Part shown: in pieces, positions 10,501 through 19,717 of the stretch | How the letters are laid out: every line of letters begins with the position of its first letter | How positions within the stretch are numbered: the stretch's first letter is position 1 | Assembly (NCBI GenBank): GCA_020722765.1 | Contig: DYKD01000004.1 | Span: 5,967 to 69,966 of the forward strand | DNA: 64,000 nucleotides | Direction of reading: 5' to 3' | From: Brevinema andersonii | GTDB lineage: Bacteria > Spirochaetota > DYKD01 | Program-made: the position numbers and the translations under genes | The notes under the pieces: generated by a model | The model's database searches: none | Seen by the model: only the letters and a program-made list of their open reading frames with translations | What the model was told of the DNA's origin: nothing

Positions 10501-13500
10501 TTCCTGCCCCAATCAGGGCCAAACTGTACGGCTCTAGTATCACCTAAATCAAAGAGATCCCAAATTGACTTCCCCTTCACCATCCAATAAGCTTTCTGGT
10601 ATGCTTTGGTGAGGTTCTCCATCGAGGACATGGTACGTGTTCTAGCTGCGACTAGAGCGTTACCATATAATTCTTCAAGCTCTTTGTTGTGAGCCGCAGC
10701 TTTTCCGATGCCCGCGTACATCGAAACCATGTTTCTCGAGAGTGTCAAGAATGTGGCATATTTTTCGCGCAAAGTTCCAACGGTAACCGCGTGATTTTCA
10801 ACAGCTTTATCAGCCACACCCATCGTTGCGAGCCATTTGACCATCGCTTCACGCTGTTCTTCAGTAGCAACCTCCCTCGGGGCTCCTTTCGCGATAGCTG
10901 CTTCAACGGCTTCTTGCGCGGCTACGATTTCAGCGGTCGCGTGATACGCAGAAACCGCGCGTTGTTCAATTTTACCTAATTGCTCCGTGAACTTAGCAGT
11001 TGCACTTTCAGACTTCTCAACTATGCTATCAAGAGTCTCGCCCCAAGCATTTTTAATAGCCACAAACGCACCAACTATCACAGACGCGATGATCATGAAC
11101 TTACCGGCGGGAGTTAACCAGAATGCATACAGAGCTTGACCAAGAGATGCAAAACCACCAATCACCGCAGCAAATAACGCCTTCAACCCTGCAACAAGAC
11201 CACCCACAGAAAACACAGCTAGCAATTTACCAATTTTTCCAAAAGCACCCGCAATCCCAGAAAGAAGTGATCCAATAGACCCTAGTTGGGCAGTTACTTT
11301 TGTAACAACTTTTGAAAATATATCCCAAGATCCCAGTTGACCAGAAACAAGCTTTAAAATGCCGAGGAGTGTAAACGCGTGCAGCGAGGCATTGATAAAT
11401 GTCTGCACAAAACCTGGGAAAACTTCTCTTTCGCGCACCTCTCCTCGAATCTCTGTAAGAGGAGCTCCACGAAGCACACCTGTAATTATTGTAGTGCCCT
11501 TCTCCGCGATTTTGGAGAACTTTTCAATCACTCCGTCCATCATGTCCGCCATTGTTCTGACAAGACGGACGGTGGAGACCATAACAGTGTGGACGACTGT
11601 AAATACGGGAAATAATGCAGATTGAATGAACGAAGCGATACGACGTATATTGGAAGCAACAGTTTGGGTCATTCTTGACGCCTGCTCTTCACCCGCCCCA
11701 ACTGAAGCCATGCGTAACCTAGTGATTTCCGAATCAATTTTATCCATGTTGAGAAGTAACGGGGCGAGAGCACGTCCACCAACCATGCCAAAGTCTTCGA
11801 AGATTCTACCCAATTCTTCGAAGCTTTTACCAGACGCTTTCACAATTTTGCTCATCTCTCGCAGCATATCCATAGCAGTCATCTTACGTACTTCAGGTCC
11901 TGCTAGCTTTTCATAAACTTTTAGGGGAATTCCCATATGCTCAGCAAGAAGTACAAATGACTGTGCGACTTCCAACGGCTGCTTCGCCATATGCTGTAAG
12001 ACTTTAGCAAAGCCACGTCCTGCGCGAGAGCCCTTAACCATATTATCATTCATAATACCGATTAAGGCGGACAACTCGTAAAAATTCAACCCTAAACTGT
12101 CAGCTGCGGCGATTGAGTAACGATAACTCTGATTTAATTCATTAATTTCAACCTGGTGGTCTTTAAACACTTGAGACATAACATCTGAGATAATACGAAA
12201 CTTGGTGGCCATCTCGATGTTCGGTTCAATAGAGTCTTTCAACACATTATAAAGACCGGCAACAATTTTTGTCGTCTCTCCAACGTCACCCTCAGTAGCC
12301 CGAATTAAAGCCATCACTGGTTGTAGGGCGGCTAACGCCTCCTGTGCACTAAGTCCTGCGGAACCTAACTGGTACAGTGACTCGGCTGCAAACTTCGCGT
12401 CAACACCAAATCTAACCATCCCCTCAAAAATAGCATGCCTCGCGAGCCCTTCCAACCTTTCGTAGTTCGTAACAATCTCGCCGGACTGTTCACGCATCGT
12501 ACGGACCGCTCTTTCAATTTGATGCTGTGCTTCCACAAGGTTATTGAAAGTTTCAGTTACCTTATTAAAGATGCCCCAGAAGAGCATCATTGATGTATAC
12601 CATCTTACTTGATACAGGAACAGATCGGCAAAATTGTCCTTTGCGGTTCTAACGGCGTTAGTCATTCTTTCCCACAAAGAAAGAACGTTACTCGTTACCG
12701 TTTCAGATTCCCTCATTAAGCCCGACAATTTTCTAACTTCCGCAGCATTCGCTTCAGCGTCACGTGTTGTCGCGGCATAAATCTTACGGGCTCGTTCTAA
12801 CGCGTTACGCATCTCCTCATAAAAAGCTACTCTAGCGGTACGTTCCGCAAAAATCCCCCTCCTACCTAACATCTCGGGAGATGTTGCTTTTTCGATTAAA
12901 CGCGACAGTTCATCAGAAATACCGTGGATGCTATCTCTCGCTCTCTGAGACTGTTGGACCCATTTAACATCCCAATCAAGGAGTGCGACTTTCCTAGTCT
13001 CTGAATCTAACTTTTCGAAAACGCCTTTAAGAAATGTGTATTGTTCTTCCAAACTCGCGCCAGTTTTAGGAGCTCGAATGCCCAGATTAAACAATTCATT
13101 GATTCTTGAAAATGTCTCTATCAAAGCGGGAATCTCTTGTTCATTGATCCGACTTCTAAATACCGCAAGTTGTTCCCGGAGTAAGGCAAGCCCTTGGGTT
13201 ATATCACCTCCAAAAAGCTTTACGAGGATATCTTGAGCTGTAGCAATGGGCTGCTTGACTCTCGCAAACATTCCGCCTTCTGCGGCACCTGTTGTGCGCC
13301 AAGCAGCTCCAACTAAAGACTGAATAGCAATTTCCCGCGCGCTAGCTAAGGTTTCACGAACTGTTTCACGACCCCCCGAAATAGCTGGACCTAAGCCCTT
13401 CCTCATAGCGAGGTCGGCTTCTCTCCACTTGGCGCCTAATTGCTCGAGTGCCGCTAGCTCACGGCTATGAATATCAGCTAACAAGAGTTCATCGGTTGCA

Positions 13501-16500
13501 ACGGCGTTAATTGTGCGGTGATAGTCTGAAACGACGCCTCTTAAAGCACCGAAGATGTTGACAAGCCCTGACTGGGCAGTGGCTAACTCCTCGGCGCTCA
13601 ATGCCCCTGATTTTATCTCCGCAAAGGTAGCTTCAATGTTTAACATCATGCCTTGAATTTCAGACCACAGTTCGGCAAATGAGCGAACAGGTTGGCCTCC
13701 TGTCTTAATGGCTTCTTCGTTAAACTTAGCAACCTTCTGATCCAGATCTTCGGTTGTATAACCTACATGTTTGAGACTGTTTAGTATTTGGTCGATGTTT
13801 TGTTTAGCTGCAGCTAAAAATTGGGGATAGATTGCTAATGGTTCGCCCGCCCTTTTAGCAGAATGACCAAAAACTTGTAAGTTATTGTTTAATTCTACAA
13901 ATGCATCTACAATGGTCCGTGTGGCACGCTGTGGACCTTCACCAAATTCACCGCCACCAACACTACCCATCAATTTAGAGGTGATAGCTCCAGCTTTTTG
14001 ACCAATCTCACTCTCACCACTAGATAATGCGGTCGCAACACCTCGTACACCCTCTACAACTTTTTCCTTTTGTTCGAGGAGTTTTTGTAGTTTGACGGCC
14101 GTTAATTCATCAAACGTTTTAGCAACCGCTGGTTTCGTAGTGGCAATAGTAGATTCAATGCCTGCGACTTCCTCTTCAGCTGACACTAAGGCCTCTTCCT
14201 TTCCGGGCACGACTTTCGCAGGCTCTTTGGCTCTTCCTGGAGCAGCGGCGACCTTCAAGCGTTGACGCGATTCAGCTTCTACACGTCTACTATACGCCCT
14301 CTCTAAAATTTCTTCGTAACGAGAGAGTTTATCTAATGCTGCGATGGCTGGAGTGATTTCGGCGATCGACGCTTGTAGGTCGATAACACCCCCAGCTGCA
14401 GGGACTGCACTCCTAGCAATGGTTTCAGAGTGAGTTCTTATCTTCCTCTTAACAAGATCAAGAACACTTTGAATTTTTGATGCTGACCATGACTCGACGC
14501 GTTTCGACCACCGTTGAAAGAATTCTCCCATTCCAGTTTCGATGTCACGAACTTCCAACATCGACCTAAATGCACCCTTCATTCCACCAGCTGAAAGTAT
14601 TTCTCCTTCTGGTTGAGCGAGATATGAAGGTGCTGCTAAAGGTTTACCCCAAGCAAGAGAGGAGAATTCGCCTTGCGCGACAATGCCGCGTGCTTCCCTA
14701 ACTCGGGCTTCTAGTACTTGTGAGAGCTTTTCGTTTAACCTGTTAGTAGCAGCTCTTACAAAGCTCACATACTTCTCACCAAAACCCGATTGCTCAACTT
14801 CTTTTAAATATTGTATGCTAGCCTGTTGAATTTGTTGGATTTTACTACCCGAAAGCTTTGCGATCCAGGATTGTGTACCACCTACTTCACTGCCAAACAA
14901 GATTTGACCAACACCTTTTGACAGAAACCCTTCCTTCGAAATGTCGACTGGAAGTTTCATCATTTCCTTGAAAGCGGAGTAAACTACCTGCGGATCCTCT
15001 GATAATAGGGCGGTGCGGATCGTCCTGCCAAACTCTCGGAAATGACCGCGCAGTGTTTTCTTGGCACTGTCCATCAACAAGTCTAATCTTGCAGCAAGTT
15101 CGGCTTGCCCCACATCAGTCTCAGCCATACCAGATTTAACAGATTTGCGGAAGATCTCAAAGGACTGTGCGGTTACTTCAGCGTTAAGTTTTGCCTGCTG
15201 TAACGCAAGATTAATTCCCGCTGTCTTTGGGTGTGCAGCGTCACCAGCTGCTACTATCGCGACTCTCAGCTTCTCCATCAATTCGGCTAGTTTTTGCACA
15301 GAACCTAAAGCGGGTTGAAAGAATCTGTGGGTTGCCTCCGGAGCGTCTTTAAGGGACTTGAGTGCGAAGTTCATTGCAGCAGCAAAATTTTTGGTGTAAT
15401 TAGCCGCTCGCTCAATTAATTCAAAACGGCCAGTCCCAAACATTTCTGCTACTGTAAGCTGTTTTTCAGGTTTAGGTGGGAGAAGGATTTCTGTGTACTC
15501 GCGCGCGAATTCAGGACCTTCAGGGATAAAAGCTCTTCGGCCAATTTTACGCGACATGGTCGTCATCCATGCATCAAAAGACATTGCGACATCTTCGGCA
15601 GATGGTGGCGTGAAGAGCCTACGAATTAAATCTGGTAGCGTACCAGTTGGGGGTTGTACAGACTTACCAATTAAACTGGTCATGTAGTCACCCCAGTCCT
15701 GATATGCCTTTTTAAGGCTTTCTATCGCTGGGATGTGTGCGCCATAAATACGAGCAACGTATTTATCGTATTCGGCCCGATGTTTTTCAAATCTAATTGA
15801 TTCAGTGGCTGGAAGCCCAAACTCTACACCTTCAGCAGCAAGTCGGACTAATTCGTGACTCTTGTTGAGCATAAACTGGACATTGCGACCAGCGTCGCCC
15901 GCAGCTCTACTATACTGAGTCATTCTAGATGCTAACTCACTGAGGGCTTGAGCGACATTAAAAAATTTCCACATTGGCATCAAACTTGTGTGAAGTTTAG
16001 CAAGGGCTTCGGTCGCGCGCTCTACATTAAACTCACGGGTGAACGCAGCTCTAACAGCCGTCTTGTATTCCTCAATAATTGGAGCTGGAGTAGTAGCGGT
16101 AACACCTGGCCGCTCCCCGATTGCTAAAAGTTGAGCTTCTACTTTTTCTATTTTTTCGGGTGTACTTTTGGGTGTAAGTCGTCTGCGTATCTTCCGTGCC
16201 TCGGCTTGAGCTTCTTCCACTCCGACACCAAATTTCTTTAAGACTGTGAAGGCTTGTTTAAGTTGTGTGGTGTCAACACGAAAATCTAACCTAAGTCCTT
16301 TTTCAAACTCAGATTTTACCTTTCTGAATTCGTTCCTTAACTTTTCAAGACCTGCAACGTCTTCTTTCTTTCCATAGGCGGTCATCTTCAGTAGTTGTTG
16401 GTCGATCTGCTCCAAAGCGGATTGAGTCTCGCTTAGACTACTAACAGTGATTTCTTTCTTCAAGACGTCTTCGAGCTGCTGCATAAACGGACGTAACCTA

Positions 16501-19028
16501 AACACAGCAGCAAATTGAGCGGCTTCACGGTTTACTTTCGTAAAACCTTCTCCCATTGCGCTAGTGACCGCGGCAAGCTTATCTAAATGAGATTCTAGCG
16601 CTGGCGCATTCTTAATGGGTTCCGCACCAAAGGCACTTAAATATTCAGGCGTTTTGCCAACCAAAGATTCGAAGCGGGTGAAAAACGCACCTTGTTTGAA
16701 TGCGTCGAAGAACTGATTTACACGCTCGGTTGCAAACTTAAAAGTGTCCACTACAGGTTGTACGAATTTTGCAGACTCTCCAAACCGTTTCATATCAAGG
16801 TGTGCCTGAGCGACAGCGTTTGCTAATTCCCTTTTAACATAACCGGTAGCATTGTCGATTTGAGTTTGTAAGTCTTTGGTGAATTCATAGAACTCAGGAC
16901 CAGCAGTGATCTTCTCGCCTCTCTTTATAGTGCTTACTTGAGCTAGGATTTCTTGCGCAGAAGGAACTTGTCCGGGTTGAGCTGCTCCCCTCCACAAGTG
17001 TATGAATTTTTCAATTCTATCGTGGAGTACATCTATACCCTCACCAATTGTGCTCCACCCTTGATAAGTCCTTTTTTGAGCTGCTCCGACCACATCAAGC
17101 GCCGAAGCTGTCTCCATAAGAGTATGGAGAAACTGTTCGGAGGGTACTCTTCTACCAGCAAATATAGCATCAAATATCTCGGTGCCGAACTCAGTCTCTA
17201 AGTAATCACGGAATTGTGCGCCCTCAGCCCCAAAAACTTGCTCAAACGAAGTGAAGGTTTTCTTAATGCGATCCGAGAAGGCAGCAGTTGGTGGTTCTTC
17301 GATAGGAGGCAAAATTGTAATGCCCTCTTTTTTAGCCTCTTTGAGTTGTAGGGCTTTTTGCCGTGCCTCACTTAACTGGGCGACAGTCTGGCCTAATTTA
17401 CCTACTAATGCGACCTGTCTCGCGTATGGTTTTTCTAAACTGGAAATGGCTTGCTCTTCTTTTGAAGCTAACGTGGTGATTTCAGCGACCATCCCATGTA
17501 ATTCATCAACGCCTTTGCGCAGCTGACTTATGTACGTGGTAAGCTCTTGTACCCTTAAGGGACGCAAATCAATAGCCCCAGCTTTAGCAGGAACTTCAGC
17601 AATTTCTCGCTTAAGTCGTTGCAGTTCAGTTGTTGCAAAGTGCAACGGCGCTCTAATTTTCTCCTCTTCAGCTGGAATTAAAGTTTTGGTGATTCGTTCA
17701 CGGGCTTTCGTCAGCCTACTTAGGGCTTCGGAATGGCGGATGAACTCTTGAGATAAAGTAAACATCGCTTCCTTTTCTCGTTCAAGGGCCCGTTGTTTCG
17801 CCCGTAACGACCGGGTGATAGCTCCAATGGGTTTACTTTCTAACTGTGAAACCTCAAGTGTCGCTGCAGGTTCAGCTGGAATACTTTCGGTAATTGATGC
17901 AAATTTAGTTTTAAGCTCTTTAACCTTAGCTGCAACGTTGCTCAACCGTTTTACTGTAGCATCAATTTCACTTTGAAACGCGGGACTACCAATAGCTGCT
18001 TTTTGTAGCAAACTCAAAGTTTGAGGGCTTTCAAAGACGGGCAAAATTCCTTTTTCAAGGACAGACCGAAGTTCGTTTCTCAACGTTTCAAGGTCTTTCT
18101 TGCGTTGCACTAATTCCCTAGCAGCTTGCTGATAACCTTTACTACCTTTTGTGGTCTCAATGAAAACCTGGAGTCCTTTCTCGCTGATTTGAGGAATGCG
18201 TTCTGCGATTTGGGCTTCAAATCGCTCAACGTCACGCAAGAACACGTCTTGCATCTTATTAAGCTGTTCCTGCCATTTGGGCAACCACGCGACTATATCT
18301 CTTTCAGAAGTAAACCGCGGTAATAACGGTTGCGTTCCTCCAGACAAGACACGGACGTGTTTGAAAAGCTTTTCTTCCAAAACCTTATACAAATTAGAGG
18401 ATTGAATTTTCGCTTCTAATTGTTGTGTCTGTGCTACAAACGTGTCCAGCTGGTGATATAGGCGGCCCATATCCCGTAGAGTAGTTTCTAAAGCCTCTCG
18501 TTCTTGCTTTAGTGAAGCGAGCTGTTCAAGTTGTTTAGCACCTCTTCGTGTAGTAGCGGGTCCTACTGTGGCAGCTGCACTTAGTGTTTTCTCGTACCTA
18601 GCTTGCTCCTTCTCAATCTGGCTTGCAAGTTCAGATACCTTACGCGCGACATTTTTGTAGGACTTCTCAATCGCAGCGGTTACTTGCGTAGACACTGTTT
18701 GAGAAGTGCGAAGCATGCTAAGCATGCCTTTTTCGACTTCTTTAATGTGGTTAAGGGTATAAGTGAGTGACTGAGTGATCCCCGTTTGAGGGATTTGTAC
18801 CTTTGTGGAGAAGTTAACGAGACTTTGCAGCCTTTTTTCAACTTCGCCGATAACTGAAATGCTTTTTTCGAAGGTGGCAGGTGTGAGAGCAGTCCCCAGA
18901 TGCCCAGATAAAGATTTACTGATTTTTTGGAAAGTTGTGTTAAGACGAGACTCCGTATCAGCGGCCCGTTTTAACAGGTCGTTGAATGGAGTAAAATCGA
19001 TATCTAACTTAAATCGCAGGTCTGCCAT
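4533..19028 (-). CDS. Giant tail tape measure protein with lytic domains
   Basis: At 4,831 residues this is nearly a quarter of the window. Tape measure length sets tail length, and at about 0.15 nm per residue this implies a tail of roughly 0.7 micrometre. Residues 1-2150 are mostly helical coiled coil. Residues about 2190-2400 match the conserved phage tail core (TP901/PhageMin type). Hydrophobic segments lie around 2540-2660. A lytic transglycosylase domain sits near 3340-3450 (MEQVESGF with the catalytic Glu, GPFQFMPSTAA, AAYNAG). Two copies of a 'GG.V.G.G..D.VP..L.PGE.V' module lie near the C-terminus, and a zinc-peptidase motif HETIH is near 4581. It ends against the small membrane gene with a one-base overlap. 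Confidence 0.95.
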   Translation of the reverse strand: MADLRFKLDIDFTPFNDLLKRAADTESRLNTTFQKISKSLSGHLGTALTPATFEKSISVIGEVEKRLQSLVNFSTKVQIPQTGITQSLTYTLNHIKEVEKGMLSMLRTSQTVSTQVTAAIEKSYKNVARKVSELASQIEKEQARYEKTLSAAATVGPATTRRGAKQLEQLASLKQEREALETTLRDMGRLYHQLDTFVAQTQQLEAKIQSSNLYKVLEEKLFKHVRVLSGGTQPLLPRFTSERDIVAWLPKWQEQLNKMQDVFLRDVERFEAQIAERIPQISEKGLQVFIETTKGSKGYQQAARELVQRKKDLETLRNELRSVLEKGILPVFESPQTLSLLQKAAIGSPAFQSEIDATVKRLSNVAAKVKELKTKFASITESIPAEPAATLEVSQLESKPIGAITRSLRAKQRALEREKEAMFTLSQEFIRHSEALSRLTKARERITKTLIPAEEEKIRAPLHFATTELQRLKREIAEVPAKAGAIDLRPLRVQELTTYISQLRKGVDELHGMVAEITTLASKEEQAISSLEKPYARQVALVGKLGQTVAQLSEARQKALQLKEAKKEGITILPPIEEPPTAAFSDRIKKTFTSFEQVFGAEGAQFRDYLETEFGTEIFDAIFAGRRVPSEQFLHTLMETASALDVVGAAQKRTYQGWSTIGEGIDVLHDRIEKFIHLWRGAAQPGQVPSAQEILAQVSTIKRGEKITAGPEFYEFTKDLQTQIDNATGYVKRELANAVAQAHLDMKRFGESAKFVQPVVDTFKFATERVNQFFDAFKQGAFFTRFESLVGKTPEYLSAFGAEPIKNAPALESHLDKLAAVTSAMGEGFTKVNREAAQFAAVFRLRPFMQQLEDVLKKEITVSSLSETQSALEQIDQQLLKMTAYGKKEDVAGLEKLRNEFRKVKSEFEKGLRLDFRVDTTQLKQAFTVLKKFGVGVEEAQAEARKIRRRLTPKSTPEKIEKVEAQLLAIGERPGVTATTPAPIIEEYKTAVRAAFTREFNVERATEALAKLHTSLMPMWKFFNVAQALSELASRMTQYSRAAGDAGRNVQFMLNKSHELVRLAAEGVEFGLPATESIRFEKHRAEYDKYVARIYGAHIPAIESLKKAYQDWGDYMTSLIGKSVQPPTGTLPDLIRRLFTPPSAEDVAMSFDAWMTTMSRKIGRRAFIPEGPEFAREYTEILLPPKPEKQLTVAEMFGTGRFELIERAANYTKNFAAAMNFALKSLKDAPEATHRFFQPALGSVQKLAELMEKLRVAIVAAGDAAHPKTAGINLALQQAKLNAEVTAQSFEIFRKSVKSGMAETDVGQAELAARLDLLMDSAKKTLRGHFREFGRTIRTALLSEDPQVVYSAFKEMMKLPVDISKEGFLSKGVGQILFGSEVGGTQSWIAKLSGSKIQQIQQASIQYLKEVEQSGFGEKYVSFVRAATNRLNEKLSQVLEARVREARGIVAQGEFSSLAWGKPLAAPSYLAQPEGEILSAGGMKGAFRSMLEVRDIETGMGEFFQRWSKRVESWSASKIQSVLDLVKRKIRTHSETIARSAVPAAGGVIDLQASIAEITPAIAALDKLSRYEEILERAYSRRVEAESRQRLKVAAAPGRAKEPAKVVPGKEEALVSAEEEVAGIESTIATTKPAVAKTFDELTAVKLQKLLEQKEKVVEGVRGVATALSSGESEIGQKAGAITSKLMGSVGGGEFGEGPQRATRTIVDAFVELNNNLQVFGHSAKRAGEPLAIYPQFLAAAKQNIDQILNSLKHVGYTTEDLDQKVAKFNEEAIKTGGQPVRSFAELWSEIQGMMLNIEATFAEIKSGALSAEELATAQSGLVNIFGALRGVVSDYHRTINAVATDELLLADIHSRELAALEQLGAKWREADLAMRKGLGPAISGGRETVRETLASAREIAIQSLVGAAWRTTGAAEGGMFARVKQPIATAQDILVKLFGGDITQGLALLREQLAVFRSRINEQEIPALIETFSRINELFNLGIRAPKTGASLEEQYTFLKGVFEKLDSETRKVALLDWDVKWVQQSQRARDSIHGISDELSRLIEKATSPEMLGRRGIFAERTARVAFYEEMRNALERARKIYAATTRDAEANAAEVRKLSGLMRESETVTSNVLSLWERMTNAVRTAKDNFADLFLYQVRWYTSMMLFWGIFNKVTETFNNLVEAQHQIERAVRTMREQSGEIVTNYERLEGLARHAIFEGMVRFGVDAKFAAESLYQLGSAGLSAQEALAALQPVMALIRATEGDVGETTKIVAGLYNVLKDSIEPNIEMATKFRIISDVMSQVFKDHQVEINELNQSYRYSIAAADSLGLNFYELSALIGIMNDNMVKGSRAGRGFAKVLQHMAKQPLEVAQSFVLLAEHMGIPLKVYEKLAGPEVRKMTAMDMLREMSKIVKASGKSFEELGRIFEDFGMVGGRALAPLLLNMDKIDSEITRLRMASVGAGEEQASRMTQTVASNIRRIASFIQSALFPVFTVVHTVMVSTVRLVRTMADMMDGVIEKFSKIAEKGTTIITGVLRGAPLTEIRGEVREREVFPGFVQTFINASLHAFTLLGILKLVSGQLGSWDIFSKVVTKVTAQLGSIGSLLSGIAGAFGKIGKLLAVFSVGGLVAGLKALFAAVIGGFASLGQALYAFWLTPAGKFMIIASVIVGAFVAIKNAWGETLDSIVEKSESATAKFTEQLGKIEQRAVSAYHATAEIVAAQEAVEAAIAKGAPREVATEEQREAMVKWLATMGVADKAVENHAVTVGTLREKYATFLTLSRNMVSMYAGIGKAAAHNKELEELYGNALVAARTRTMSSMENLTKAYQKAYWMVKGKSIWDLFDLGDTRAVQFGPDWGRKLFEQIDPRTLSAEGKRKYLEATKLITEAIKDVGAAQANEVNVYFGRLSSLIANPMRAQVEAWQKQDWGDVKIFKALQDKLREELAAPNLYGMKWGEIGAKIFDSKEFLIQLQGNRDLLLQLVPAEVADWFRTLNLADNEQVKRAREGLAKGLFEMRIPGMAESVLASMGIKVDKTLTDKKVREIADAAMEALKTETEYRKSYIENLAKETELSYKIAPPTAEQFRLDTQRQYLLKREQLRQEEINLQREYYHQLSKLTTMHADDATRKLKEEQARNELRVKLIKNHYEQLNLAIQQGEEQAKLFRMSHTADLLDIESQRLSAQTKTTEASSVIEEERAKLARGELADVDRVRAAYERKKAAVREEIKLAEERAKLEQEEIRIKWQVLEQEIQEGIRPTAELRNREAELRKRSAELANEVASKKNQLMQIDREMENAITEFMGKNLEIRTHLLRQGAADAVQSQGDFFNRYQSMLHTMSSVTRTQLKAMIDETVRQASTYGETFTALMLAMEQVESGFNPRRVGTSGERGPFQFMPSTAAMYGVKAEQLEGFENRALATKIAIRHTLDLMRALGIDLSQLEGINEETWQKLMKVVAAYNAGLDRVKLGKIPASTLKHLEKVKKAFLQFRTGVKIPRDLRIRIPAEHEVVPSIVWEGFDAWYAKIVEMIGRGRPGAEYVKKAITDFYGLIRDNRLQPAEIKQFEDSISRLFDVWLRVKLPRADFFKMLTEPLKALLETGAIIDKQVVDLYVSILLKQKVSYAKIRKEMLEIGKTMFEDERNWTVQNFEDMLKMLDYLATKPGVSMTKFYNYLFSDVLSPTRLKTQIETNFELFELFYEKLMALGTKWLQGGIPYKIAKTFEQAIKEALTSGFELRPEQFDSLIRMMAKIPGLTMKEAFDNIAKFYEMQAQRHETTKRQLSELQEHMAMFGATAADIWKAIGSIADIEITKIYANWSRAAAGMIKDQETIKTLGDAFWWGMVKGLSDFASKLEDPIHRLGEMLTGTLESMRGTLEDVFTDFALHRLKDPQEYINKLAEGLARMAARNLSELAMEQVTGGIASLLGIPPEMISKEYAEKQAKLEDKQYKLESLAYQRATAENTAGILSAMGGGPAIPGVSGLEGGLGVEGEGGIAGVAESLEELETGGGGVRSPSIGRSTFGGMPSRTFGGAPGGIPSETPGGLFGGLFSGGFFSGIFNFIKGIISFIPSLLGLFGGMSRPTYGGASLGFSPFGFSPMGMQTGGFVKGSGGTDSVPVWLTPGEYVLSLPVVKKLQEGGLALGDLFEGTLELPIEDLFGGFFEEFSEGLEEQLEPLYELFKPHAGIGQGYYGPGFQQYASWSDWFNQTVAAEAQRKHQEWLQKELANAQEVAQGYAQRAALAGQFWKGLFSFPFQVFFQKGGLIGEALTSRGFPAWPGQVTTAEPIVKKTKTTWPWWMLALTYMSMFSSLLSMFKQMQRPKPTMATGKVGPAASTLYPNIDLLQRNGSFWDEIFTEPFDAETILGKGTLGLPEMGLSELGLPKLELGLPKESFSLWDKIKGFFGFGPLAGGAGSYGGMGMASGAGAAMGAGGGGGFFSSIGNFFSSIFSGIGSFFSGIFSFFRGMQHGGLVENILDWFGPTEAWAIEPLNILPELEKTWNLELAEASPEVRSYIEEAKTGIRRAAEFFQENNPAATTYIAEALGRTDRFKDPREYLKSSISPGSYYIPESDQIVMQLQGSKFPAREFIAEREPAGIQSQFANVLIHETIHSLQESGRPLAGFLPVIDSAKVKAYLEKTFPQSPAEYIEYLASPEEVMARGVAHYLTKRIYPEFKDIFAGGTWPEEYDALMRELADAVATGKYPAAPKLGPIQWLIWQWKKPFQIGGPVPGTGRGDIVPAMLEPGEFVVNRPTVSFFGPDFFYALQDLVKFQGAAPEKVLSGVAPVKMQMKTGGTVPKVTIPTPAVSPELKMTVVNVLDEESIEQFLGSKKYGDVFVNKLGARFNRRVLGSRGV

Positions 19029-19717
19029 TATGTTATTTCAATGGGTAGCCCGTCTAATTGCAAGCCACGTAAAGCTGCCTCATCATCTAATTTGGTAAAA
19101 TTAGAACTATCTGGAGCGCTTTCATCTCCTTCAAGCTTGGCCCCATGTATTGAAGCTTGGAATTTCATCCTGTCTGACAAGTACGTTGAAATTGCTGCAC
19201 CTAAAGCACTCACTTGCACTTTAGGCAAATCTAAAATTTGGTCGGGAAACCAACCACATTCAACTGCGAACATCGCGATTGCGTGGCTAAACAGATCTTT
19301 GTGCATATCTTCAATAGTAGTCATGTATTCATTAGCGGTCTTAATTTCATCAGGCGTAGGTGCAATGTAATTCCAAACATCAAGAAAGGTAGATTCTATG
19401 GACTCGGAATCAAGCCTTTCTTCAACGTCTGATTTGGATATGCCTAGAGCTAGAGCAACGAAGTCTAACACGACTTCGTCATCGGAGAAGACCTCGTTGA
19501 GGTCAGGACTTTTTGAGAATGCAGTCTCGAGCAAATCCCACAGTTGTAGCTCGAGACGCCAAGAGGGGGGAACCTGATAGTAAATGAGGTTGCCGTTTAC
19601 GTCTTCGACCGAATGGCGCTCAACGAGGAATGACTTCCAACTAATGTGTTTGTTCGCCGGCTGGTTTGATGTCGGTCGAGTCAAGCGCCGTTTGGGGTCC
19701 AGGTTGTGTTGTACCAA
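19028..19717 (-). CDS. Tail assembly chaperone, second frame
   Basis: This 229-residue frame lies between the first chaperone frame and the tape measure, the place where siphoviruses carry a 'G-T' type chaperone extension. It overlaps the end of the first frame by 77 bases in the +1 frame. Two routes to expression are visible: a run of four C residues in a CCC-C context inside the overlap, where a ribosome could slip +1, and a separate TTG start at 19717 preceded by a GGAGGTGG ribosome site. The protein is acidic and helical, as expected for a chaperone that coats the tape measure. Its stop overlaps the tape measure start. Confidence 0.75.
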   Translation of the reverse strand: MVQHNLDPKRRLTRPTSNQPANKHISWKSFLVERHSVEDVNGNLIYYQVPPSWRLELQLWDLLETAFSKSPDLNEVFSDDEVVLDFVALALGISKSDVEERLDSESIESTFLDVWNYIAPTPDEIKTANEYMTTIEDMHKDLFSHAIAMFAVECGWFPDQILDLPKVQVSALGAAISTYLSDRMKFQASIHGAKLEGDESAPDSSNFTKLDDEAALRGLQLDGLPIEIT

